Positions 10,401-18,108 of a stretch of 64,000 nt of DNA are shown piece by piece. The DNA comes from Pseudomonadota bacterium (lineage in GTDB: Bacteria > Pseudomonadota > Gammaproteobacteria > Steroidobacterales > Steroidobacteraceae): positions 62,001-126,000 of the forward strand of contig JAKCDC010000004.1 of assembly GCA_021838635.1 (NCBI GenBank), written 5' to 3'. The notes beneath the pieces are model-generated. The model saw nothing but the letters and a program-made list of their open reading frames with translations. It was not told where the DNA came from and ran no database searches. The position numbers and the translations under genes were made by a program. The first letter of the stretch is position 1. Every line of letters begins with the position of its first letter.

Positions 10401-12138
10401 CCGGCTGGGGCCTGAGCAGGTTGCCCTCGGAGCCGAGCCAGACTTCCGAGGCGGTGATCAGTTCCTCGCGGATGCAGTCGATCGGCGGGTTGGTCACCTG
10501 CGCGAACAACTGCTTGAAGTAATCGTAAAGCAGCCGCGAGCGGCTCGAGAGGGCCGCGAGCGGGGTGTCGTTGCCCATCGAGCCGATCGCCTCGACGCCG
10601 CTCTTGGCCATCGGCGCGAGCAGCGTCCGCTGGTCCTCGAACGTGTAGCCGAAGGCGATCTGCCGCTGCAGCAGCGTCTCAGGATCCGACGGCGGCATCT
10701 CCGAGGCCGGCGGCAGGTCCTTCAGGTACACCAGGTGCTGATCGAGCCATTGACGGTACGGATGGCGCGAGACGACCGAACGCTTGATCTCCTCATCATC
10801 GATGATGCGGCCTTGCTCGGTGTCGACCAGGAACATTCGCCCCGGCTGCAGCCGGCCCTTCTGTACCACGTTCTGCGGCGGCACCTCGAGGACGCCGGCC
10901 TCAGAGGCCATGATGACCAGATCGTCGCGCGTGACGTAGTAGCGCGAGGGCCGCAGGCCGTTGCGGTCGAGGACCGCGCCAATCTGGGTGCCGTCGGTGA
11001 AGGCGATCGAGGCCGGGCCGTCCCACGGCTCCATCAGGCTCGAATGATACTGATAGAAGGCGCGCAGATCCGCATCCATGGTTTCGTGGTTCGACCAGGG
11101 CTCCGGGATCAGCATCATCATCGCATGGGCCAGCGGGCGCCCCGAGAGGACCAGCAGCTCGAGCGTGTTGTCGAGCATGGCGGAGTCGCTGCCGTTGGGG
11201 TTGACCACCGGGAGAATCTTCGGTGTGTCGTCACCGAACAGGTCGGAGTCGAACAACGCCTCGCGCGCCTTCATCCAGTTGAAGTTGCCGCGCAGGGTGT
11301 TGATCTCACCGTTGTGCGCCAGGTAGCGGTACGGGTGGGCGCGGTCCCAGCTGGGGAACGTATTGGTGCTGAAGCGCGAGTGCACCAGCGCCAGCGCGGT
11401 CTCGACCGACGGGTCGGTGAGATCGGGGTAGTACTGGGAGAGCTGCTCGGTGAGCAGCATGCCTTTGTAGACAATGGTCTTGTGCGAGAGGCTGCACAGG
11501 TACCAGTGTTCGGCGCCATCGATGGTCGAGGCGCGGATCTCGCTGTAGGCGCGCTTGCGGATGATGAACAGCTTGCGCTCGAACTCGGCGGCATCGCGGA
11601 CCTGCGGGCCGCGTCCGATGAACACCTGGCGGATGAACGGTTCGCCGGACTTGGCCGTCTCGCCGAGCATCGAGTTGTTCACCGGCACGGTGCGCCAGCC
11701 GAGCATGATCTGCCCCTCGGACTGTACGATGTGCTCGAACAGCTCGACGATGCGCCGACGCAGTGTCGGGTTGCGCGGCAGGAAGATCAGGCCGCTGCCG
11801 TACTCATCGGGGCCGGGCAGGCTGATGTGGTGGCGCCGGGCCACTTCGCGCAGGAACACATGCGGCATCTGGATGAGGACGCCGGCGCCATCGCCGGTGT
11901 TCGTCTCGCAGCCGCACGCGCCGCGATGCTCGAGATTGCGCAGCAGCTCGATGCCCTGCTCGAGGATGCGGTGCGATTTACGTCCCTTGATGTCGACCAC
12001 GAAGCCCACGCCGCAGGCATCGTGCTCGAACCACGGATCGTACAGCCCCTGCTTGCCGGGGGCACCCTGGGGGCGGCGCGCGCCGCCCGGTGCGACCCGG
12101 GGCGTGCGCGCCACAGCGCTGCGGCGCTGATGTCGCAT
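7483..12138 (-). CDS. gltB: Glutamate synthase (NADPH) large subunit
   Basis: The 1551-residue alpha subunit. It hydrolyses glutamine in an N-terminal glutaminase domain and channels ammonia to 2-oxoglutarate at the FMN site. The catalytic N-terminal cysteine after propeptide removal is Cys42 (HDACGVGFV) if translation starts at the ATG at 12138. That start is chosen because GAGG lies 6 bases before it; another ATG is at 12150, and the frame stays open to 12321 without family-like sequence. The central and FMN domains contain [18 protein letters not shown] and [10 protein letters not shown]. The 3Fe-4S cysteines are in [17 protein letters not shown], and the C-terminal beta-helix is present. 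It is first gene of the gltB-gltD-DUF3683 operon, with promoter at 12471-12498 and an unusually long leader. Confidence 0.95.
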   Translation of the reverse strand: MRHQRRSAVARTPRVAPGGARRPQGAPGKQGLYDPWFEHDACGVGFVVDIKGRKSHRILEQGIELLRNLEHRGACGCETNTGDGAGVLIQMPHVFLREVARRHHISLPGPDEYGSGLIFLPRNPTLRRRIVELFEHIVQSEGQIMLGWRTVPVNNSMLGETAKSGEPFIRQVFIGRGPQVRDAAEFERKLFIIRKRAYSEIRASTIDGAEHWYLCSLSHKTIVYKGMLLTEQLSQYYPDLTDPSVETALALVHSRFSTNTFPSWDRAHPYRYLAHNGEINTLRGNFNWMKAREALFDSDLFGDDTPKILPVVNPNGSDSAMLDNTLELLVLSGRPLAHAMMMLIPEPWSNHETMDADLRAFYQYHSSLMEPWDGPASIAFTDGTQIGAVLDRNGLRPSRYYVTRDDLVIMASEAGVLEVPPQNVVQKGRLQPGRMFLVDTEQGRIIDDEEIKRSVVSRHPYRQWLDQHLVYLKDLPPASEMPPSDPETLLQRQIAFGYTFEDQRTLLAPMAKSGVEAIGSMGNDTPLAALSSRSRLLYDYFKQLFAQVTNPPIDCIREELITASEVWLGSEGNLLRPQPADCRRLELSGPILTNEQFARVRRMSLPGLKVGVLSILFRATRGEKGLIKSMEELCLAARRMIEDEEVNVLILSDRGVSRDFAAVPALLALSGLHHYLIREGLRTRVSIVLETGEAREVHHFALLIGYGCSAINPYLAFETLEQLIRDGLITQIDTTLACKNFVKAATKGVVKIMSKMGISAMQSYHGAQVFEAVGLRQDVIDQYFTWTASRIGGIGMETIAQEVLQRHRAAFAAHKSDQTLDTGGQYQWRADGEHHLFNPESIHRLQKAVRTGSYATYKSYARLIDDQTEHLATLRGLLEFVPFERVPIEEVEPVENILKRFKTGAMSYGSISKEAHETLAIAMNRIGGKSNTGEGGEDPARYAPLPNGDSKASAIKQVASGRFGVTSQYLVNAKELQIKMAQGAKPGEGGQLPGTKVYPWIAKTRHTTAGVGLISPPPHHDIYSIEDLAELIHDLKNANHHARISVKLVSEIGVGTIAAGVAKAHADVVLISGHDGGTGASPQTSITHAGLPWELGVAEAHQTLVLNNLRSRITIEADGQLKTGRDVVIAALLGAEEFGFATAPLVAMGCILMRVCHLNTCPAGVATQDPRLREKFAGTPEQVINFMQFIAQDVREIMAELGFRTVDEMIGRVDRLRPKKAIGHWKTKGFDFSHILYQPDVGEEVGRFRQIAQDHGIDKSLDMTTLLPLCAPAIERGEPVRAELTIRNVNRVVGTITGSEVTRRHGPQGLPENTIRIHFKGTAGQSFGAFMPRGMTFVLEGDANDHVGKGLSGGRIIVFPPTGSPFAPESNIIIGNVGLYGATAGEAYVCGMAGERFAVRNSGADAVVEAVGDHGCEYMTGGHVVVLGPTGRNFGAGMSGGIAYVLDEAGEFPAHLNKQMVSLEPLEDPEQIERVRGMIERHREYTGSARARYVLENWTRLVSRFVAVVPKDYKRVIASLQRAHSQGLSGEEAVMVAFEENARDLARVGGN

Positions 12139-12302
12139 GATCGGCCTCATTGGTTGGTTGATCCGGTCAAAGCCGCCCGATGCGGCCTTTCGCCGGAGTG
12201 TCCCAGCTCCCACCCCGAACAAACGGACGGTCTGCGCGGCCGGCGCGGAGGCCGCCGTGCCGACCGCCCGCCGGCGTGGCGAGTTGCTGGGCAACGTTCG
12301 CG

Positions 12303-12346
12303 GGTGCGTGCTCCCTCGCACCGGCGGCCACCCCTGCGCTCAGGGG
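12303..12346 (-). promoter_or_regulatory. Two tandem hairpins in the long gltB 5' leader
   Basis: Between the predicted gltB promoter and its start codon are two adjacent perfect stem-loops. One has 6-bp arms GGTGCG/CGCACC at 12303-12308 and 12317-12322. The other has 6-bp arms CCCCTG/CAGGGG at 12331-12336 and 12341-12346 with a 4-base loop. The rest of the gene-free stretch 12139-12555 has no supportable gene. I do not recognise a known riboswitch, and no T run marks a terminator. The structures could be a regulatory leader or chance pairing in GC-rich DNA. Confidence 0.35.
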
Positions 12347-12470
12347 CATGCGTATCGCCAGTGGCACCCGCATGACTCAAGATGAATGAGGCGGATCGCG
12401 CCGCGCCCAGTCGCTCTTCATGGTGAAGGAGCCGGGCAGCGGAAACGGTCTAAGCCGCCAATATGACCCG

Positions 12471-12498
12471 ATCATATCCGTCTGTATCTGCGGGTCAA
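12471..12498 (-). promoter_or_regulatory. Sigma-70-type promoter of the gltB operon
   Basis: On the minus strand, a TTGACC -35 box (12493-12498) and a TATGAT -10 box (12471-12476) are separated by 16 bases, one mismatch each from consensus. Transcription would start near 12464, giving a leader of about 325 bases before the gltB ATG at 12138. Confidence 0.6.
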
Positions 12499-12555
12499 TG
12501 CCGCTGGGGCCGATTTCGGCCGTTTGAGGAAAATTTATTTCCCGCCCGCCGCGCA

Positions 12556-13671
12556 TCAGCCGCTGGCCGACGCGGCCTCCGGACGCGCGCCAGTGGCCCG
12601 CTCCATGATCAGCCGCTGTGTCGGGTAGGCGAACTCCACCCCCAGGCGCGTGAATTCCCGGTGCAGCTTCAGGTGGATCTCCTGCTGGATATCCATATGG
12701 CGCGTGTAGTCCGCCTTCAGCACGTAGTACACCGTCTCGAAGTCAAGCGACACCGCGCCATGCGCCGAGAAGTGGCTGCGGTCGAAGCGGGTGTCGGGGA
12801 TGGCCTCGATGATGCCGCGGATGATGCCGGGGATCTGCTCGATCATCTCCAGCGGCGTCTCGTAGGTGACCCCGACGGTGAACAGCACCCGCCGCTCGAC
12901 CATGCGCCCGTAGTTGCGCAGCCGGCTCTTGAGCAGATCGGCATTGGAGATGACGATCTCCTCGCCGCTGACGCTGTGCAGGCGTGTGCTCTTGATGCCG
13001 ATGTGCTCGACGGTGCCGGAGAAGGTGTCCACCGCGACGGAGTCGCCGACGAAGAACGGCTGGTCGAACGTGATCGACAGTGAGGCGAACAAGTCGCCGA
13101 GAATGTTCTGCAGCGCGAGCGCAACCGCCACGCCGCCGACGCCGAGGCCGGCGACCAGGGTGGTGATGTTCACCCCCAGGTTCTCCAGTGCCATCAGCAC
13201 CACCATGACCCAGACCACTGCCTTGGCGATGAAGGCGACCACCGCGAGCGAACTGGCCGCTGCGCGGTCATCGCCGCGCCGCCCCCGGCGACTGCGCTCC
13301 AGCCACCAGCTTACCGTGACGCTGGCCCAGACTCCGAGCTGCCAGAACGACACCACGGTGACGGTCGAGTCGATCAGCTCGCGGCCGCGCGGCGGCAGGT
13401 GCAGGAACTGCAGGCCGGCGAAGATCGACATCACCACCAGGAAAGTCTTCTGCGTGCGACTGACGAGCTCGAAGGCGAACTCCATCAGGTCGGTGCGCCC
13501 GGCGGCATGTGCGCGCCGGAAATAATGCGCAGCGAGGCGTCGCGCGAGCAAGGTCGCGCCGAGCAGTATCAGCGCGGTGGCTGTGCCGTGCAGCAGATCA
13601 GCCGGCGCGCTGCGCAGGATCGGCAGCAGGATGAGCATGTGCAGATGTTTCACCGCCGTAGAGTAGCGCAA
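12556..13671 (-). CDS. MscS family mechanosensitive ion channel
   Basis: About 371 residues. The N-terminal part has hydrophobic helices (ALILLGATLLARRLA; a second near 80-95; a third near 105-125). The pore helix TM3 of MscS is clear (LVAGLGVGGVAVALALQNIL), rich in the Gly/Ala packing pattern that gates under membrane tension. It is followed by the beta domain (GDSVAVDTFSGTVEHIGIKS, then RLHSVSGEEIVISNADLL) and an alpha/beta cytoplasmic cage. Such channels release solutes on hypo-osmotic shock. The outermost start is a TTG at 13671; a GTG at 13653 and an ATG at 13638 are equally possible, and none has a good ribosome-binding site. It is monocistronic and faces away from the marR-like gene. 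Confidence 0.9.
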   Translation of the reverse strand: MRYSTAVKHLHMLILLPILRSAPADLLHGTATALILLGATLLARRLAAHYFRRAHAAGRTDLMEFAFELVSRTQKTFLVVMSIFAGLQFLHLPPRGRELIDSTVTVVSFWQLGVWASVTVSWWLERSRRGRRGDDRAAASSLAVVAFIAKAVVWVMVVLMALENLGVNITTLVAGLGVGGVAVALALQNILGDLFASLSITFDQPFFVGDSVAVDTFSGTVEHIGIKSTRLHSVSGEEIVISNADLLKSRLRNYGRMVERRVLFTVGVTYETPLEMIEQIPGIIRGIIEAIPDTRFDRSHFSAHGAVSLDFETVYYVLKADYTRHMDIQQEIHLKLHREFTRLGVEFAYPTQRLIMERATGARPEAASASG

Positions 13672-13807
13672 ATGGAGCTTCTGGCAACGCGGCCCGACGG
13701 GCCGTTGTATGACGCGGACCGGCGGGCTACCCTAGTGGCCGTGAGGCGTACACCGCGCCGCGCGAAGTTGGGTTGTTCGCTTGCCAGCACGTTCTTCCCG
13801 GAAAATT

Positions 13808-14299
13808 ATGCGCCGCGCAGCCGGCGGCGCGGCGCGCGCGGCCGCCGAGCTGCGCGCGCTGCAGGATCTGCGCACTGCGGTCGGTTCGGCCCGTCGGCAC
13901 GATGCGCGCGTCCGGCGCGCCGCCGGAATCTCCGGCTCGCAGTTGTGGGCGCTCGACGAAGTGGCGCATGCCGAAGGGCTCACCGTCAATGAACTCGCCG
14001 CTTGCCTGGCGCTGCATCAGACTACCGCGAGCAACCTCGTCAACGCGCTCGTGGCGCGCCAGTTGATCCGCCGCGCCCGCGATCGCAACGATCAACGGAT
14101 CGTGCATCTGCACCTCACCGCCGAGGGTGCGCGTCTGCTCACACGTGCCCCGCAGCCGTGCAGCGGCCTGCTGGTCGACGCGTTGCGCCGGCTCGCGGCA
14201 CGCGATCTGGAAAAATTCTCGCGCAGTCTTGCGCTGCTGCTCGGCGCGATGCGCCAGGCTGCGCCAGCGGCCGCGGGCGAGCTTTTCCTCGCCGAGTAA
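13808..14299 (+). CDS. MarR family transcriptional regulator
   Basis: A 163-residue winged-helix regulator. The central part fits the MarR helix-turn-helix: ISGSQLWALDEVAH (helices before the HTH), LTVNELAACLALHQTTASN (HTH and recognition helix), then LVARQLIRRARDRNDQRIVHL, the wing with the conserved Arg-Asp basic tip. The C-terminal helices would complete the dimer interface. The ATG at 13808 is preferred; a TTG at 13781 in frame is an alternative. It is followed at 42 bp by a 32-bp palindrome (14341-14372) and then the methyltransferase gene on the same strand, so regulation of that gene, and possibly of a small-molecule response, is likely. The ligand cannot be told from sequence. Confidence 0.87.
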   Translation: MRRAAGGAARAAAELRALQDLRTAVGSARRHDARVRRAAGISGSQLWALDEVAHAEGLTVNELAACLALHQTTASNLVNALVARQLIRRARDRNDQRIVHLHLTAEGARLLTRAPQPCSGLLVDALRRLAARDLEKFSRSLALLLGAMRQAAPAAAGELFLAE

Positions 14300-14340
14300 A
14301 TCCGCCGCGCCCGTGACGATGCTCATCGCCGAGCGCATTT

Positions 14341-14372
14341 ATCTCAATACATTTCGGCGAATATATTAAGAT
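14341..14372 (+). promoter_or_regulatory. AT-rich inverted repeat, likely MarR-type operator overlapping a promoter
   Basis: The left arm ATCTCAATACATT (14341-14353) and the right arm AATATATTAAGAT (14360-14372) match as an inverted repeat at 11 of 13 positions around a 6-base centre. This is a sharp AT-rich island in GC-rich DNA. The right arm contains TATATT (14362-14367), a good -10 box for the methyltransferase gene that starts at 14465. MarR dimers bind inverted repeats of this general kind, and the MarR gene ends 41 bp upstream. The protein-site link is inference. Confidence 0.55.
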
Positions 14373-14464
14373 GGGTGGTCACGCGCGGCCAGAGGGAGCG
14401 GCCTGCGTCTTATCCGACAAATGATCGGCGCTGGCACCGCACGATCAATCGCAAGGAGAATCGC

Positions 14465-15403
14465 ATGCCGCAGTACGCCACGCTCAATGCCGCAAAGGCC
14501 AACTTCAACAACATTTACGATCAACCCGATCCGCGCGGATATTTCTCGGTGCTCGGCGCACTCGATTACATGATCCCGGATGTCGCGCAGCCGGTGATCC
14601 GCCAGATTCTGCGAGCTCGGGAGCGCCGTCTGGGCGTGCCGCCCGCGGTGCTCGACCTGGGTTGCTCGTATGGTATCAATGCGGCGGTGCATCGCTTCCC
14701 ACTCACGTTTCGCCGGTTGCGTCAGCGCTATGCCAACTCCGACATGGCGGTTGTGGAGCCGGAGGATCTCGCTCAACTCGATCGCAACTACTACGCCAGC
14801 TGGCCGCATATCGGCGGTGCGCGCTTCGTCGGGCTGGATGTGTCGGCGCCCGCGGTGCGGTATGCCGTCTCGGTCGGGCTGCTCGATGCCGGGGTCATCG
14901 CCAACTTCGAGAGCGGTACGCCGGGACCGAAGGACCGCGAGACGCTGGGTGGCACGGACATCGTGCTGTCCACAGGCTGTGTCGGTTACGTCAGCGAGCG
15001 CACCTTCGCCGCCATTCTGGAGACGACCGAGCGTCCGCCCTGGATCGTCTCGTTCGTGCTGCGCATGTTTCCCTATGAGAGGATCGCCGCGACCCTCGGC
15101 GAGCACGGGTTGGTCACCGAGAAACTCGCTGGCGCGACTTTCGTGCAGCGCCGCTTCCGCGACCTCGGTGAATTCAGCAGCTGCCTCGCGACGCTCGAGG
15201 CGCTCGGTCTGGAGACCGGCGGACTCGAGGCCGAGGGCTGCTTCCACGCCGAATTGTTCGTGTCGCGACCGCGCGCGGACGTCGAGGCGCTGCCGCTTGG
15301 CAGGATGGTGACCGTGGCGAGCGGCCGCTCGCGCACCGTCGGGACGCGCTATGTGCGGGTCGGGCGCGGCGCCGAGGCGCACGTTCTGCGCGTCCCGTCC
15401 TGA
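14465..15403 (+). CDS. Class I SAM-dependent methyltransferase
   Basis: A 312-residue protein with a Rossmann methyltransferase motif I (AVLDLGCSYGINAAV, about residue 62) and a second acidic strand (RFVGLDVSAPAVRYA, near 120) expected to hold SAM. A motif-IV-like strand follows (GGTDIVLSTGCVGYVSER). The substrate is unknown. The ATG at 14465 is fixed by a strong ribosome-binding site AAGGAG 7 bases upstream; the frame stays open to 14375 without meaning. The gene lies behind a MarR regulator and its probable operator, suggesting inducible expression, for example in resistance to or modification of a small molecule. No nearby biosynthetic genes narrow the substrate. Confidence 0.8.
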   Translation: MPQYATLNAAKANFNNIYDQPDPRGYFSVLGALDYMIPDVAQPVIRQILRARERRLGVPPAVLDLGCSYGINAAVHRFPLTFRRLRQRYANSDMAVVEPEDLAQLDRNYYASWPHIGGARFVGLDVSAPAVRYAVSVGLLDAGVIANFESGTPGPKDRETLGGTDIVLSTGCVGYVSERTFAAILETTERPPWIVSFVLRMFPYERIAATLGEHGLVTEKLAGATFVQRRFRDLGEFSSCLATLEALGLETGGLEAEGCFHAELFVSRPRADVEALPLGRMVTVASGRSRTVGTRYVRVGRGAEAHVLRVPS

Positions 15404-15461
15404 TTCGCAGCCTCCGGCCGGGTTGTGTTCGAGCGCTCCTGAAGAGGGGTGAGGGGCCGGC

Positions 15462-16490
15462 TCACTCCTCGGCCGCGGCCCCGACGGCGATCCACGCCAG
15501 GTCATGGTGCGATACGGACTCGGGTTTGAACGCACGTGCGGCCGCGCTCATGCGAGTGAGCGCCTGGCCCATCGGCATCAGCGGTGTGGCCTCGGCGGTG
15601 CGCGGTTTCAGCCAGCGCACGGGATTGATGCGGGCGACCACGTAGTTGCGCAGATACGGGGAGCGAAAGCCGCGCCCCTGCAATCCAGCGACGATGCGCT
15701 TGACCTGCGCATCGATCGCGAGTAGCCGGGCCGCGTAATCTTCCCGCTCCCGCAGACTGCGCGCGAGCGGCCGGTCGCTGAAGCGTTCTACCTTGCGCAG
15801 GAAGGGGCTGTAGGCGCCGCCGGCAAATCGGCCCGAAGTCTCATACAGCACCCCGAGCGTGAGGAGCTCGGGCGCCTCGAACTGCGCGGCCCAGTGCTGC
15901 TCGCTGCCGCGATCGCGACCGGCAGCGAGGCTGCGGGCCATGCGGATCACCTCCAGGCTGCGGTCGCGCAGGTTGTGCGCTTTCTCGGTGTTCAGCGCGA
16001 GGATACGGTAGGCGAGCGTGGGGTCGGGCGAAATCAACACCGTGATCTGGCGCAGTCCGAGGAGCTTGGCGGCCGCGAGCCGATGGCGGCCGTTCGGGGT
16101 CCAGAGCCGCCCCTCCTCGCCGCGCACGACGATCAGCGGGTCGAGAAATGCACCGGACTCCCCGATGCGCCGCGCCAGACGCTGGGTGTGCGTCGGGGAG
16201 AGGTCCCGCTGGAACGGGGTGGGCTGCAGGGCGGTGAGCGGCACGGTGGCCAGCAGCAGCGGCCGGCCGCTGAGCGGCTCACGGTAGGCGCCGATCGGGG
16301 CGCCGCAGAGCGAGCGCACTTGGGCGCTGAGCGCGGCGATCTCGGGACTCTCAGGCGAGAGGGGCGTGTCGGCGGCGGTGAGGCCGCGGGCCTGTTTGCC
16401 CGGCGCGAGCGTGCCGCGGCGGCGAGCGGGGGTGCGTTTGAGGGGCGCCGTGCGCCCGCGCGGTGCGGTGGATTTCTTGCGGGCAGCCAT
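15462..16490 (-). CDS. ParB/Srx-like N-terminal domain protein, orphan
   Basis: 342 residues. A basic, disordered N-terminal tail (MAARKKSTAPRGRTAPLKR) precedes a ParB-type nucleotide-binding/nuclease-like domain. The core strands are LQPTPFQRDLSPTHTQRLAR, DPLIVVRGEEGRLWTPNGRH and RLAAAKLLGLRQITVLI, where the NGRHR-type loop corresponds to the GxxRxxA signature of ParB/Srx domains. Downstream, helical sequence replaces the usual KorB-type HTH. No parA is nearby, so a role in chromosome partition is not supported; CTPase or nuclease-like activity is possible. The ATG at 16490 is followed at once by the basic tail and is preferred over upstream frame extension. It is divergent from the MATE gene. 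Confidence 0.72.
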   Translation of the reverse strand: MAARKKSTAPRGRTAPLKRTPARRRGTLAPGKQARGLTAADTPLSPESPEIAALSAQVRSLCGAPIGAYREPLSGRPLLLATVPLTALQPTPFQRDLSPTHTQRLARRIGESGAFLDPLIVVRGEEGRLWTPNGRHRLAAAKLLGLRQITVLISPDPTLAYRILALNTEKAHNLRDRSLEVIRMARSLAAGRDRGSEQHWAAQFEAPELLTLGVLYETSGRFAGGAYSPFLRKVERFSDRPLARSLREREDYAARLLAIDAQVKRIVAGLQGRGFRSPYLRNYVVARINPVRWLKPRTAEATPLMPMGQALTRMSAAARAFKPESVSHHDLAWIAVGAAAEE

Positions 16491-16567
16491 GGCGATACGG
16501 TGCACTGGCGGACGCGCCGCGTAAAGAGCCGCGTGCGAGAATGCCGGGCCTTTCTCGGAGCGTGCGC

Positions 16568-18001
16568 ATGGATACTGGAGCTGAAGTGCAGCGTGATGCG
16601 CGGCCGCTGCCGGCGCAACGCCGGGACCGCGATGGCCGAACACACATCGACCTGCGCGCCGTGTGGGTGCTCGCGCTGCCGCTGATGCTCAACAGTGCCG
16701 TTCAGGTCGTCCTGAACCTCACCGACATGTGGTTCATCGGTCATATCTCCACCGCGGCGCTGGCGGCCGTCGGTGCGGTGCAATGGCTGATTCTCGGGGT
16801 GCTCCTGGTGCTTGGCGGTTCGAGTATGGCGGTGCAGACGCTGGCCTCGCACGCCCACGGTGCGCGCCGCTTCCGCTGTGCCGCGCAGGCCGCTTGGACC
16901 GCGTTGTGGCTGACGCTGTGGATCACTCCGGTGTGCGTGGCGCTCGGGTTCGCGGGGCACTGGATGCTGCTGCCCTTCGGTTTCGCGCCACGCATTGCCC
17001 GGCTCGCCGGACAGTTCTGGCTGCCGCGCATTGGGGGGGCCTGCGTTGCGGTGGCGGCCTGGGCGATGATGGGGTTTTTCAACGGCATCGGCCGGACGCG
17101 CGTCAGTTTCGGGGTGGCGGTGTCGGCGGCGATCGCCAACGGCGTGTTCAACGACCTGTTCATTTTCCATTTCGGCTGGGGCGTCGCCGGCTCGGCGTGG
17201 GCGAGCAATGCGGCGCAGGCCGTGGGCTTCCTGTTCGGGTTCACGCTGTTCCTGCGTGCCCCGATCCGCAGTGCCTTTCGCTCCCACCTCACCTGGCGGC
17301 CTCGCTGGCACAGCGTGCGCCGCCAGCTGCGCCTCGGGGTCCCGCTCGGACTGATGCCGGCCGCCGACGTGCTCGGTTTTGCCGTATTTCAGATGATGCA
17401 GGTGCGCTACGGCATGGTGGCCGGCGCCGCGACGCAGATGGTGACCGTGCTCACGTCGATGGCGTACCTGCCCGGAATCGGGATTGCGACGGCGGCCGCT
17501 ACGCTCGTCGGCCAGTCGATCGGCGCCGGGGATCGAGTCTGGGCGTTTCGTCTCGGCACCCGGGTGATTCTGCTGGCGGCGGTGCTCATGGGCGGGATCG
17601 GCCTCCTGCTGGCGGCGGCAGGTCCCTGGCTGCTGCCGCTGTTCGCCGCGGCGCGCGACCCGCACGCGGCGGCGGCGGTGCGGCTCGGGACGCGATTGCT
17701 GTGGCTTGCGGCCGCCTACCAGTTCTTCGATGGCCTGAACCTCGGCAGCAGCATGTGCCTGCGTGGGGCGGGTGACGTCCGAGTGCCGGCGGCGCTGATC
17801 TTTCCCGTCTGCTGGCTGGTCTTTCTGCCGCTCGCGCACGCCTTCACGTTCGCGCCGGGCCAGGGGTGGGTCCGGTTTCTGCCGCAGTTCGGCTGGGGTG
17901 CACCGGGCGGCTGGAGCGCCGTCATCATTTATGTGGTGCTGCTCGGTACCGCGCTGTTTCTGCGCTGGCGGTCGCGCGCCTGGGAGCGCATCCGCTTCTG
18001 A
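16568..18001 (+). CDS. MATE family efflux transporter
   Basis: A 477-residue inner-membrane protein with about 12 hydrophobic segments in two similar halves, as in the multidrug and toxin extrusion family. These couple Na+ or H+ entry to drug or metabolite export. The first half begins LPLMLNSAVQVVLNLTDMWF, a typical MATE TM1 with Asn and Asp in the membrane; the second half begins LGVPLGLMPAADVLGFAVF. The ATG at 16568 has GGAG 7 bases upstream, so longer upstream frames are rejected. It is divergent from the ParB-like gene, with 77 bp between the two starts, where a shared promoter region must lie. The substrate is unknown. Confidence 0.88.
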   Translation: MDTGAEVQRDARPLPAQRRDRDGRTHIDLRAVWVLALPLMLNSAVQVVLNLTDMWFIGHISTAALAAVGAVQWLILGVLLVLGGSSMAVQTLASHAHGARRFRCAAQAAWTALWLTLWITPVCVALGFAGHWMLLPFGFAPRIARLAGQFWLPRIGGACVAVAAWAMMGFFNGIGRTRVSFGVAVSAAIANGVFNDLFIFHFGWGVAGSAWASNAAQAVGFLFGFTLFLRAPIRSAFRSHLTWRPRWHSVRRQLRLGVPLGLMPAADVLGFAVFQMMQVRYGMVAGAATQMVTVLTSMAYLPGIGIATAAATLVGQSIGAGDRVWAFRLGTRVILLAAVLMGGIGLLLAAAGPWLLPLFAAARDPHAAAAVRLGTRLLWLAAAYQFFDGLNLGSSMCLRGAGDVRVPAALIFPVCWLVFLPLAHAFTFAPGQGWVRFLPQFGWGAPGGWSAVIIYVVLLGTALFLRWRSRAWERIRF

Positions 18002-18031
18002 GTGGCCGGGATGCGTGCCGTCTCGGCCTGG

Positions 18032-18060
18032 ATTGACAGCGCTGTCATGCCGTGTATCCT
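18032..18060 (+). promoter_or_regulatory. LacI-type operator overlapping the -35 box of the GH3 gene promoter
   Basis: TGACAGCGCTGTCA at 18034-18047 is a perfect 14-bp palindrome with the central CG typical of LacI-family operators. It overlaps a TTGACA -35 box (18033-18038), which lies 16 bases from a TATCCT -10 box (18055-18060). A related site lies before the lacI-type gene at 23121-23138. Repressor binding would block the polymerase directly. Confidence 0.7.
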
Positions 18061-18108
18061 CGCCATCACACCGCCCCACAGGCGGGATCGACAGGGGGGC
18101 GGCAGCAC

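Noticed and set aside
12355-12375. TGGCAC string suggesting a sigma-54 promoter upstream of gltB
   Set aside because: The second half (GC at -12) is missing at the right spacing and the orientation is wrong for gltB.
10351-12375. Long plus-strand open frame over gltB (and many similar ones elsewhere)
   Set aside because: It is a GC-rich shadow of the minus-strand gltB gene, with no domain or start signal. The same holds for long frames opposite glgP, the kdp genes and the TonB receptor.
16133-18079. Long minus-strand frame opposite the MATE gene
   Set aside because: The translation is rich in Arg, Pro and His with no recognisable domain, while the plus strand encodes a clear MATE transporter.
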